From positions 1 through 19,830 of the forward strand of contig URRN01000014.1 of the NCBI GenBank assembly GCA_900550185.1: DNA of 19,830 nt, given 5' to 3'. The notes beneath the pieces were generated by a model. That model saw only the letters and a program-made list of their open reading frames with translations. It ran no database searches and was not told where the DNA came from. This document shows, piece by piece, positions 1 to 6,212 of the stretch. How positions within the stretch are numbered: position 1 is the stretch's first letter; each line of letters opens with the position of its first letter. Origin of the DNA: an uncultured Collinsella sp. (lineage in GTDB: Bacteria; Actinomycetota; Coriobacteriia; Coriobacteriales; Coriobacteriaceae). A program made the translations under genes and the position numbers.

Positions 1-46
1 CGGCAGCAGAATGGCGAATAAGGCCCCCACCGCGCCGAACATGGAC
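1..46. other. Unplaced fragment left of adapter junction
   Basis: These bases lie on the far side of an Illumina adapter from the rest of the window, so their linkage is not trustworthy. On the minus strand one frame reads MFGAVGALFAILLP, which looks like the start of a hydrophobic segment of a membrane protein, but it is too short to identify. Nothing else can be supported. Confidence 0.6.
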
Positions 47-102
47 TTTTTTTTTTCAAGCAGAAGACGGCATACGAGCTGCTCAGGAGTCTCGTGGGCT
101 CG
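47..102 (+). other. Illumina P7 / Nextera i7 adapter sequence (artefact)
   Basis: Ten T residues (47-56) are followed by the P7 oligo beginning CAAGCAGAAGACGGCATACG (57-76), then a 2-base remnant (CT where AT is expected), then GCTCAGGA (81-88), which I recall as the Nextera N704 i7 index, and then GTCTCGTGGGCTCG (89-102), the start of the Nextera read-2 adapter. The T10 spacer matches the flow-cell-grafted form of P7. Bases 89-102 also fit the ABC ATPase reading frame (DEPT codons), so the index primer probably annealed to this genomic site. The fused sequence stays open in the ATPase frame and would give a false chimeric C-terminus. Confidence 0.96.
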
Positions 103-608
103 TCGAGAACCAAGACGCGCGGACGCATAGCGAGGATGGCAGCGATGGCTACCTTTTGCTTCTGTCCGCCCGAGAGGGTGGCGATCTCGCGGTCGCGCAG
201 GTCGCTGATGCCGACGGTCTCGAGGGTTTCGGTGACGCGCTGCTCAATCTGGTCGTGCGGCACGCCAAAGTTCTCGAGGCCAAAGAGCATCTCATCCTCA
301 ACCACGGAGGCGACCATCTGCGTGTCGATGTCTTGCAGCACGCTGCCGACGATTTGCGACACGTCGGTCAACGAGACCTCGCAGGTGTCGTGGCCGTCAA
401 CCATGACGGACCCAAAGAACGTGCCGGTGTAGTGGTGGGGCACGGCGCCCGACAGGCAGGCGGAAAGCGTGGACTTGCCGGCGCCCGAGGGCCCGATGAT
501 GCCGATGAAATCTCCCTTGTTCACGCTGAGCGAGATGTGGTTAAGCGCCTGCTCGGTCTGCGTGCCATAGGAGAACGAGACATCGTCGACGTTGATGATC
601 GTTTCCAT
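89..608 (-). CDS. ECF-type ABC transporter ATPase, 3' truncated at adapter
   Basis: This is the nucleotide-binding subunit of an energy-coupling factor (ECF) vitamin or amino-acid importer, acting on the cytoplasmic face of the membrane. About 172 residues are present: Walker A GPSGAGKST (residues 39-47), a Q-loop in VLQDIDTQM (90-98), ABC signature LSGGQ (145-149) and Walker B LVLDEPT (166-172). The gene is then broken by adapter sequence, so the D-loop, H-loop and C-terminus are missing. The start is ATG at 608, preceded by GAAAGG. It lies downstream of the TrpP-like S component on the same strand, separated by about 210 bases with a strong hairpin. It could be an EcfA1/EcfA2 subunit or the first half of a fused double ATPase; the truncation prevents deciding. 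Confidence 0.88.
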
Positions 609-626
609 GGATACCTTTCATAGTCA

Positions 627-670
627 TTGGGGACGTTCTTACATGACTAGTCGTTTAAGAACGTCCCCAA
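627..670. repeat. 15-bp perfect inverted repeat upstream of ATPase
   Basis: TTGGGGACGTTCTTA (627-641) and its exact reverse complement (656-670) flank a 14-base loop. The decamer CTAGTCGTTT occurs twice (647-656 and 674-683). The hairpin ends about 7 bases before the ATPase ribosome binding site on the minus strand, so it could affect ATPase translation or mRNA stability. The GGGGACGTTCTT core resembles REP-like palindromes dispersed in many genomes, but copy number cannot be judged here. Confidence 0.75.
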
Positions 671-820
671 AAGCTAGTCGTTTGGGATGGTCTTTGTTGG
701 TGGAGTGCGGAGACGGCTTTACGAGGGGCTCCAGGTTGGCGCGAAAGAGGAGCGAAGCGTACTTGGGTACGCGAGCGACGAATGAACGCCAAGATGGGGT
801 GGCTCATAAAGCCGAACGGG
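671..820. other. Spacer between S component and ATPase
   Basis: No convincing gene is seen. It includes a 6-bp hairpin GCGTAC-TTGG-GTACGC. A 50-codon minus-strand reading frame (655-807) runs into the neighbouring inverted repeat and lacks a clear ribosome binding site. The spacer may be part of a dispersed repeat or a decayed sequence. Confidence 0.35.
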
Positions 821-1390
821 TTAGTTGAGCTTCAGGGCCTTCTGGATGGGCAAGTAGAGGGCGCCGACCAGAATGGCGTTAAAGACGGCGGTCATGGCGA
901 CGACGGGCAGCATGGCGGCGGCGAGCTCGCCTACCACGCCGAGCATGGCCATCTTGATGATCATGAAGATGACGCCGGAGACAAAGGTGGTCAGGAAGGT
1001 TGCGACAATGGCGATCGCGGGCTTGACCTGACCGTTCTTGCCGGCGGCGTTGACGATGCCGGCCATGAGCATGGCGGCGATGCCTTCGGCGGCAAAATCG
1101 ACAAAGGGCGAAGTGGTGGTGATCTGGATCACGGCAGCCGAGATGAGGCCAATGACGAGCGCCTGACCGATGTTGGGGCGAACGACCAGGATGGTGAGGC
1201 AGAAGGCCGAGATGATGAACTCGGGGCTGATCATGCCGCCCGAGATGCCCGAGATTGCCTTGCCGACGGTAAAGTTGAGGATGAAGCCGGCGGCGAGCAG
1301 GATGGCGAGCAGGACGAGGGCGCGGACATCGAGTTTGCCGCGGTCGGCGGTCTGGACGGTGCGGGGCTGGGCGGCGGTGTTCTGAGACAT
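821..1390 (-). CDS. TrpP-like ECF transporter S component (predicted tryptophan uptake)
   Basis: This 189-residue integral membrane protein is predicted to be the substrate-binding (S) subunit of an ECF importer. It has about five or six hydrophobic segments, beginning with ALVLLAILLAAGFILNF, and a GGMISPEF stretch like the GGM-P-[DE] motif early in TrpP/YhaG-type tryptophan transporters. Length matches S components (170-200 aa). The start at 1390 (MSQNT) is preferred because AAAGGA lies 8 bases upstream; an in-frame ATG at 1420 lacks this. The tryptophan assignment rests mainly on the leader: a WWW peptide and terminator precede the gene in the same orientation. An ECF ATPase follows. No T component is seen, so it may use a shared ECF module. 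Another aromatic substrate is the main alternative. Confidence 0.8.
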   Translation of the reverse strand: MSQNTAAQPRTVQTADRGKLDVRALVLLAILLAAGFILNFTVGKAISGISGGMISPEFIISAFCLTILVVRPNIGQALVIGLISAAVIQITTTSPFVDFAAEGIAAMLMAGIVNAAGKNGQVKPAIAIVATFLTTFVSGVIFMIIKMAMLGVVGELAAAMLPVVAMTAVFNAILVGALYLPIQKALKLN

Positions 1391-1435
1391 GGTGAAAATC
1401 CTTTCGGAATGGGAGTGCAAGAGAAAAGCGGAGGC

Positions 1436-1565
1436 GCGTGATGCGAATGCGATCGGGCTCGAGATAGAAAAAAGCCCCCGGTCGAAACCGGAGGCCTTCC
1501 AATCACCTAGAGCGCAAAAACAGGCGTGAGGGACTCACTGTCGACCGATCGTATTCGCATCACGC
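1436..1565 (-). promoter_or_regulatory. Trp-leader RNA with 21-bp long-range pairing arms
   Basis: Arms 1545-1565 and 1436-1456 are reverse complements at 20 of 21 positions. The 5' arm (in minus-strand RNA) starts at the last base of the third Trp codon of the leader peptide; the 3' arm lies beyond the terminator, 46 bases before the S-component start. A competing 7-bp pairing (1560-1566 with 1523-1529, GGCGTGA/TCACGCC) uses the same 5' bases, and a small hairpin GTGAG-TCC-CTCAC covers the leader stop codon. The mutually exclusive pairings suggest a switch; no clean antiterminator was found by eye. Confidence 0.7.
1468..1495 (-). terminator. Leader intrinsic terminator (attenuator)
   Basis: On the minus strand the RNA stem GCCUCCGGU / ACCGGGGGC (9 bp with one G-U pair) closes a UUCG tetraloop and is followed by six U residues. 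It sits between the WWW leader peptide and the transporter gene, so it would stop transcription before the gene unless overridden. Confidence 0.9.
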
Positions 1566-1603
1566 CACCACCAGTTGTTGAGAGACGTCATCGTGTCCTT
1601 CAT
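1535..1603 (-). CDS. Tryptophan leader peptide (22 aa, WWW)
   Basis: This short reading frame starts MKDTM, carries NNWWWRD at residues 9-15 and ends GRQ before a TGA stop. An AAAGGAG ribosome binding site lies 8 bases before the ATG. Three consecutive Trp codons, an immediate downstream intrinsic terminator and a membrane transporter gene are the standard signs of ribosome-mediated transcription attenuation: scarce Trp-tRNA would stall the ribosome on the WWW codons and change leader folding. Trp leader peptides are known upstream of trp biosynthesis genes in enterobacteria and actinobacteria; here the target is a transporter. The peptide itself is probably not functional. Confidence 0.88.
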   Translation of the reverse strand: MKDTMTSLNNWWWRDANTIGRQ

Positions 1604-1661
1604 ATTGGTGACTCCTTTCGTGATGCCATGGCGCGGTCGCACCTAGTTGCTGTTGCGCTGC

Positions 1662-1670
1662 ACTATAGCA
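1662..1670 (-). promoter_or_regulatory. Extended -10 promoter of the Trp leader
   Basis: The minus strand reads TGCTATAGT, an extended -10 (TGN plus TATAGT), about 60 bases before the leader peptide start. No good -35 hexamer is seen, as is common for extended -10 promoters. Confidence 0.55.
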
Positions 1671-1690
1671 CAGCGAAGTGTGTGCGGGGG

Positions 1691-1709
1691 AATCTTTTTT
1701 GAAAAGATT
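1691..1709. repeat. AT-rich hairpin
   Basis: AATCTTTT and AAAAGATT form a perfect 8-bp stem with a TTG loop, just upstream of the leader promoter and downstream of the dipeptidase gene (both minus strand). It may be an auxiliary terminator for the dipeptidase. Confidence 0.45.
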
Positions 1710-1736
1710 TCAGGCGGGTTTCCCGTCGGTCAATAA

Positions 1737-1780
1737 GAGCGGGCTAAGCGGGTGAGGTGACTCATGTGCCCCGCCCGCTC
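1737..1780 (-). terminator. Probable terminator of the C69 dipeptidase gene
   Basis: GAGCGGGC and GCCCGCTC form an 8-bp outer stem around an internal GC-rich region, starting about 19 bases after the dipeptidase stop codon. The following minus-strand bases are CTTATTG after the stem, a weak U-tract, so termination could be inefficient or Rho-assisted. Confidence 0.5.
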
Positions 1781-1798
1781 AGCTAGGACATGAGGGTC

Positions 1799-3601
1799 TT
1801 AGGCCTTCTTGCGACGATAGATCACGTAGGCGCAGACACCGATGATGACGACGGCGCCAACGGCCATGGCGGCCATGTTGTTGCCCTCGGACTTCTCCTC
1901 GGCGGCCTCTTCCTCTTCGGCCTCGGGCTCGGCCACGTCCTCATCGGAAAGGGCCTCGTCGGCGTAGGTGATGGACTCGACCAGGCAGTCGTTGTCAGCA
2001 TCGTAGTCACTCGGGACGAACTCCTCGGAGAAATCGCCCTCCTTGAGGTAGTCGCGCATCTCCTCGAGCATGGCCTTGCACTTAACATAGGTGTTCTTGG
2101 TTGCAGCCTTGCCGGCCTTGTTGGCCAGGGCGGTACGGGCCTCGGTGCCTTCTTCGGCCTGCATGGCCTCGTCGACGGTCAGGTTCTGCTCGATGAGTTC
2201 CTTCTGCAGGGCGTCGAGATAGGCGCGGACGCCGGTGGCGCAGTGGTCGCGGTTCTCATAGGCGAGCGTGTTGATGTCCATGAGGACGTAGTTGATGGAG
2301 TTCTTGGGCTCCTCGTTGTTCACGACGTCTTCCTCTTCGCAGTGATCGAAGGAGACATCCTGATCGCTGAAGTAGGGGCTGACCTCGGTGAGCAGTGCGG
2401 AGTAGAAGGGGATGGCGACGGAGAATTCGGCGTTGGAGAGCATCTCCCACTGAATGGTCGCGATCTCGGGGTCCATGCCCTGACGGATCTGGAAGAGATT
2501 GACCTCGGTGTTGGTCTCGGTACCAATGGCGTAGGCGCCGTCGGTGTTGGCGTTGAGGCCCGGGACCTTCTCGCCGCGGTTGCCAAACGCGCGGATCATC
2601 TCAAAGGTGTTCCAGTCGGACTTGCCGGGCTGGAAGAACAGCGGCTGCGCCTTGCTAACCAGGGCGCCGGTCGTGGCACGAGCATCTTCGCGCTCGTCCT
2701 TGACGATCTCGTAGTCGGTGCCCTCGGTGAGCGGCACACCGAAGTAGGCGCGACCCTGGACATAACGGGCCCAAGAATGCATGGCCTTTTCGCTAATTGC
2801 CTCGCCGTAGGTCTGGGCAACGTCAAATTGACCGTCATCGAAGTACTTGGCGAAGCCATTCTCCTTAGGCATGGACTCGATGGTCGCAGAGTGGAGACAG
2901 TTCGCGGTGTCGGTGAGGTCAACCTTGTAGTTGAGGTTGCCGATGTTGGGGTTGAGCGAGGCGATATCGTCAGTGAGCCTCATGGCGATCCACTGGTGGC
3001 CGGAAAGTGCGGCAAACAGCCAAGTCTCGTTGCTGTCGGCGATGATAATCTGATCGTTGCCGCAGGCGCCCTGCTCGTCGATGATCTTGCCGAGGAGCTC
3101 GACGCCCTCACGTGCATTGGCGCTTTCACCTAAGATAACGCTGCCGTAGCTGTACTCGCCAATACCGGTTTTGGTCAGGGGGTCTGCTGCCTCAGCATCA
3201 GCATTCATGCCGGTGGTCAGCGTTGCGGAGCAGGACACGCCCTTCTCATTGATGCCTGCCTCAGAGTAGGCATCATAGCGCCCGTGCCACTGGGAGGGAT
3301 GGTCGCGTACATAGGTGTAGCGATACGTGGTCTTGGTCGAGGTATACATGAATGCGGACTCGTCCGAGCCGTACGTATGCCCCGGGCCGTGAGAAGGCTC
3401 AATGCCAAAGTGCTTGAGGTAGCGCTTATCGAAGTCCTCGGCGCGGCCATAGTACGTGTCACCGTCGGCCGTCAGCTTGTTGCCCATGTACATCTGCGTG
3501 CAGGCGAGCGCAGATGTCGGCATGGACATGATGGTTGCAGCTCCAAATGCAAGGCCTATGCCAAGCTTCTTGAGCGCGTTGACGGGATGAGTTTTACTCA
3601 T
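1799..3601 (-). CDS. Secreted, membrane-anchored C69 family dipeptidase
   Basis: This is a 600-residue protein of peptidase family C69 (PepD-like dipeptidases, N-terminal nucleophile hydrolases). A basic N-terminus and hydrophobic core end in SALA, followed directly by Cys34 (ACTQMYMGNKL). Signal peptidase cleavage after ALA would expose Cys34 as the N-terminal nucleophile, so export and activation may be one step. YYGRAEDFD and later ADSNETWLFA fit the family. The C-terminus has an acidic linker (DEDVAEPEAEEEEAAEE), one membrane helix and a final YRRKKA, indicating anchoring with the catalytic domain outside. It is longer than cytosolic C69 enzymes (about 470 aa). The start is ATG at 3601 with GGGAGGG just upstream. 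The likely role is cleavage of dipeptides at the cell surface for uptake. Confidence 0.9.
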   Translation of the reverse strand: MSKTHPVNALKKLGIGLAFGAATIMSMPTSALACTQMYMGNKLTADGDTYYGRAEDFDKRYLKHFGIEPSHGPGHTYGSDESAFMYTSTKTTYRYTYVRDHPSQWHGRYDAYSEAGINEKGVSCSATLTTGMNADAEAADPLTKTGIGEYSYGSVILGESANAREGVELLGKIIDEQGACGNDQIIIADSNETWLFAALSGHQWIAMRLTDDIASLNPNIGNLNYKVDLTDTANCLHSATIESMPKENGFAKYFDDGQFDVAQTYGEAISEKAMHSWARYVQGRAYFGVPLTEGTDYEIVKDEREDARATTGALVSKAQPLFFQPGKSDWNTFEMIRAFGNRGEKVPGLNANTDGAYAIGTETNTEVNLFQIRQGMDPEIATIQWEMLSNAEFSVAIPFYSALLTEVSPYFSDQDVSFDHCEEEDVVNNEEPKNSINYVLMDINTLAYENRDHCATGVRAYLDALQKELIEQNLTVDEAMQAEEGTEARTALANKAGKAATKNTYVKCKAMLEEMRDYLKEGDFSEEFVPSDYDADNDCLVESITYADEALSDEDVAEPEAEEEEAAEEKSEGNNMAAMAVGAVVIIGVCAYVIYRRKKA

Positions 3602-3816
3602 ATTCCCTCCCAGCGTGCGAAAGCCCTCTGTCTCCAGAGGGCTTCACCCAATAATTACACCCCCTTAGCGTAACGAATTCGAAACAATATACATTCATGA
3701 AAGTTATTTACTCGATAAGCGTAGCGAAATATGCGATTAACGGTAAATTGAACTCATTTAGTGGGAAATCAATTTGTATAACGCCAGAGAAAAATGTAGC
3801 TAAATAAAGCGTCAAG
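3602..3816. other. AT-rich upstream region of the dipeptidase gene
   Basis: This spacer is notably AT-rich compared with its neighbours and contains no gene. On the minus strand it includes TATATT-like and TAATTATT-like stretches that could serve as -10 elements, but no confident -35/-10 pair was found. Confidence 0.5.
3621..3644 (-). promoter_or_regulatory. 5' UTR hairpin of the dipeptidase mRNA
   Basis: AAGCCCTCTG and CAGAGGGCTT make a perfect 10-bp stem with a 4-base loop, about 20 bases upstream of the dipeptidase start codon. There is no U-tract, so it may stabilise the mRNA or influence translation rather than terminate. Confidence 0.6.
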
Positions 3817-3867
3817 AAAAAAGCGGACCCCTCGCCGGCATGTGGTTTCATGCCGGCGAGGGGTCCG
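3817..3867 (-). terminator. Strong intrinsic terminator after the lipid kinase operon
   Basis: A perfect 19-bp stem (3824-3842 with 3849-3867) closes a 6-base loop and is followed on the minus strand by GC and six T residues. It terminates the lipid kinase / small membrane protein operon. Confidence 0.93.
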
Positions 3868-3895
3868 GGCTGCACGGGCCGTCTAAGAGTAATGG

Positions 3896-3988
3896 CTACT
3901 TCTTTCGACGGTGAATCACGTTAATGGCATAGCCGACGAGCATGGCCAAAACGATGACGATAAAGCCAAGGATGGGGTTGTCGTTCAC
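3896..3988 (-). CDS. 30-residue single-pass membrane protein
   Basis: A GTG start at 3988 is preceded by AGGAGG with a 6-base spacer, and that site overlaps the stop codon of the lipid kinase gene. The 30 residues are a short polar N-terminus (VNDNP), one hydrophobic helix (ILGFIVIVLAMLVGYAINVI) and a basic tail HRRKK, so the C-terminus is probably cytoplasmic. A strong terminator follows about 29 bases later. Perfect spacing, strong ribosome binding site and operon position make this a credible real gene. I do not recognise a family; a role as a partner of the upstream kinase is only suggested by coupling. Confidence 0.75.
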   Translation of the reverse strand: MNDNPILGFIVIVLAMLVGYAINVIHRRKK

Positions 3989-3998
3989 GGGGGTCCTC

Positions 3999-4916
3999 CT
4001 ATTTTCCGAGCGGCGAGAATTCGTCGACGATGATATCAAGGCATTGCGGTAGCGCGCGGGCGCCAAAGACGCCGGAGTTGCTGGAGATGATCTCGCCATC
4101 GAACTGCATGCCCAGCGACGGCGTGCAGGTGATTTTGGCTTCCTTGGTCTGGATGATCTTGAACTGCGGACGGCCGAGCACCTTGCCGGCGGGGTCGAGC
4201 GCGGCGGTGATTACCGTGGGGAGCAACTGCACCGTGCGCACGGGCTCAATAACGACGATGTCGACCATGCCGTCGTTCATACGGCAGTTGGGGAACAGGT
4301 TGATGTCGTTTTGGATGACAGACGTGTTGCCCGCCATGCAGCAGATGCCGTCGAGCTCCTCAACAATGCCATCATGCTCAATGGTAAAGTGCGCCACCGT
4401 GGGGTTGGGCGTGGCGAGAGCGGAGAGGAAGTAGGCGATCTCGCCGATGTCGTTTTTGGTGGGGGCGGCCTTCATCATGATCTCGGCGTCGAAGCCCGAG
4501 CCGGCGATGATGATAAAGCCGTGGCGCTTCTCGTTGCCGTTCTCGTCGAGCCAAAAGAGCTCGCCCATGTCCACTTTGACCGTGCGACCGGCGCGGCAAG
4601 CCTTGGCAAGCGCCGCTGCCTCGGGGGCATTGCCGATGTTGTTGAAGAACAGGCAGGCTGTGCCGGAGGGGAAGACGAGCGTGGGGACACCGCATCCGCG
4701 CATCTGGTCGAGCACGTTGGAGACGGTGCCGTCGCCGCCCGAAACGACCACGCGATCAAACTCGCGCACGTCTGCCACGGCGTCCTCGGGCTCCATGCCA
4801 TCGCCGATAAAACGCATCACGACCTCGTCGCCGCCCTGCGCGAGGGCGTGCGTGAATGCGTAGATTTCATCTGAGCTGGGGCCCGATGCCGGGTTGTGGA
4901 TGATAAGGCAGCGCAT
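3999..4916 (-). CDS. Diacylglycerol/YegS-family lipid kinase
   Basis: This 305-residue protein belongs to the DAGK catalytic-domain family (DgkB/YegS/BmrU), which phosphorylates diacylglycerol or related lipids using ATP at the membrane. The N-terminal IIHNPASG and the nucleotide loop VSGGDGT (residues 58-64) are clear. The next motif is PSGTACLFF (83-91) where most relatives have GT-x-ND-x-AR, an unusual change near the active site. The second domain contains IIAGSGFDAEI, like the family's G-G-DA motif, and ends near MQFDGE. Length matches the family (about 300 aa). The ATG at 4916 has only a weak GGGAA site. It is co-transcribed with the 30-residue membrane peptide and diverges from ribonuclease D. 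The lipid substrate is not known. Confidence 0.87.
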   Translation of the reverse strand: MRCLIIHNPASGPSSDEIYAFTHALAQGGDEVVMRFIGDGMEPEDAVADVREFDRVVVSGGDGTVSNVLDQMRGCGVPTLVFPSGTACLFFNNIGNAPEAAALAKACRAGRTVKVDMGELFWLDENGNEKRHGFIIIAGSGFDAEIMMKAAPTKNDIGEIAYFLSALATPNPTVAHFTIEHDGIVEELDGICCMAGNTSVIQNDINLFPNCRMNDGMVDIVVIEPVRTVQLLPTVITAALDPAGKVLGRPQFKIIQTKEAKITCTPSLGMQFDGEIISSNSGVFGARALPQCLDIIVDEFSPLGK

Positions 4917-4944
4917 ACTTACGTTCCCGTTCTGTGACTAACCG

Positions 4945-4952
4945 AGTATAGT
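4945..4952. promoter_or_regulatory. Overlapping divergent -10 elements (lipid kinase / RNase D)
   Basis: The short interval between the divergent genes contains TATAGT on the plus strand (4947-4952) and TATACT on the minus strand (4950-4945). Both are at plausible distances from their genes, but neither has a convincing -35. Confidence 0.4.
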
Positions 4953-5014
4953 TGTAGGGCAATGCCGATATCCTACCCGTGTTTTTCGGGCCTAACCTTA
5001 TTCGATGGGTTGAT

Positions 5015-6148
5015 ATGTACATTTCCACACATCAGGCTCTGGTCGACTTTTGCCAGCGCGCCCGCGAGTTCGACGCGATCGCCGTCGACACCGAGTTTTT
5101 GCGCGAGCGCACGTTTCATCCGCGCCTGTGCCTGGTCCAGATTGCCACCCCCGCCGAGAGTGTCGCTGTCGATCCGCTGGTGATCGACGACCTGTCGCCG
5201 CTTGCCGAGCTTATGGCCGACGAGAGCGTGATCAAGGTCTTCCACGCCTGCTCGCAGGACATGGAAGTTATGCTCCACACTGTGGGAGCGTTGCCGCGAC
5301 CGATTTTTGATACGCAGGTTGCCGCCGCCTTTTTGGGCGAGCGCCAGCAGATTTCGTATGGAGCGCTCGTTCAGGCGTTCTGCGGCGTATCGCTGCCCAA
5401 GACCGAGTCGCTAACCGATTGGTCGCGCCGCCCGCTGAGCGATAAGCAGATCGAGTACGCGATCGATGACGTCAAGTACTTGATCGTCGCCTATACCGAG
5501 ATGATGAGTCGCCTGCGCGAGCTGGGCCGTGTGGACTGGGTGCTCGACGAGTTGCGCCCGCTGGCAGACGAGTCGCACTACCGCGCCGACCGCCATGAGG
5601 CGTTTCGCAAGGTCAAGCGCATCAACTCGTGTAGCCGTCACCAGTTGGGCATCGCACGCGAGCTTGCCGCTTGGCGCGAGGACCGCGCCGAGCGCCGCAA
5701 CATCCCGCGCAAGTGGGTCATGTCCGACGATACGCTGCTGGCCCTGGTTAAACGTAATCCCGTTCGTGTTGAGGAGTTCCGCAGCATTCGCGGTACCGAC
5801 CAGCTGGGGGAGCGCGACGTGGACGGCGCGCTCATGGCCATTAAGCGCGGTGCGAGCTGCCCACACGATCGCCTGCCGCTCATGGTGCGCGGGCACCGTC
5901 AGATTTCGCCGGAGTTGGAGAGCGTGACGGACCTGATGTATGCGCTCATTCGCCTGGTTGCCGAGCGCTCGGGCGTGGCGACCTCGGTCATTGCCTCGCG
6001 CGATGACCTGGCCGACTATATTGAGCATCCCGAGCAGAGCCCCCTGCGCGAAGGCTGGCGCTTTGAGCTCGTGGGTTCGCGTCTGGACGATCTGCTTTCC
6101 GGCAATATGGGGCTCACCGTGAAGGACGGAAAGATTGAGTTGTTATAG
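5015..6148 (+). CDS. rnd: Ribonuclease D
   Basis: This 377-residue 3'-5' exoribonuclease is a member of the DEDDy family that trims tRNA and other structured RNAs. Motif Exo I is VDTEFLRERTF (D25, E27), Exo II is in VFHACSQDMEVM, and Exo III is YAIDDVKYL with the diagnostic Tyr and Asp. The second half carries an HRDC-like nucleic-acid-binding region (ELAAWREDRAERRNIPRKWV), as in family members. Length agrees with RNase D (about 375 aa). ATG at 5015 is preferred because it begins at the usual N-terminus; an in-frame GTG at 4979 would add 12 residues. It is followed 64 bases later by the YugP-type protease. Confidence 0.93.
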   Translation: MYISTHQALVDFCQRAREFDAIAVDTEFLRERTFHPRLCLVQIATPAESVAVDPLVIDDLSPLAELMADESVIKVFHACSQDMEVMLHTVGALPRPIFDTQVAAAFLGERQQISYGALVQAFCGVSLPKTESLTDWSRRPLSDKQIEYAIDDVKYLIVAYTEMMSRLRELGRVDWVLDELRPLADESHYRADRHEAFRKVKRINSCSRHQLGIARELAAWREDRAERRNIPRKWVMSDDTLLALVKRNPVRVEEFRSIRGTDQLGERDVDGALMAIKRGASCPHDRLPLMVRGHRQISPELESVTDLMYALIRLVAERSGVATSVIASRDDLADYIEHPEQSPLREGWRFELVGSRLDDLLSGNMGLTVKDGKIELL

Positions 6149-6212
6149 GGAAGCCTAGTCTGCTGAGTGGGTAGAATGCCTCCAACGTGTAACTCGATTC
6201 GGAGGAATTCGC

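Noticed and set aside
1..608. Single uninterrupted ATPase gene to the left edge
   Set aside because: The frame stays open only because adapter sequence happens to lack a stop; the protein after DEPT has no ABC features.
655..807. 50-codon minus-strand frame between S component and ATPase
   Set aside because: It has no clear ribosome binding site and its end lies in a palindrome; more likely repeat sequence than a gene.
1790..3133. Long plus-strand open frame (447 codons) across the dipeptidase gene
   Set aside because: It is antisense to a clear C69 protein, is low-complexity (Gly/Val/Leu rich), lacks a ribosome binding site and has no recognisable domain; GC-rich codons create such shadows.
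4979..5014. GTG 4979 as start of ribonuclease D
   Set aside because: It would add 12 residues not typical of the family; ATG 5015 gives the normal N-terminus.
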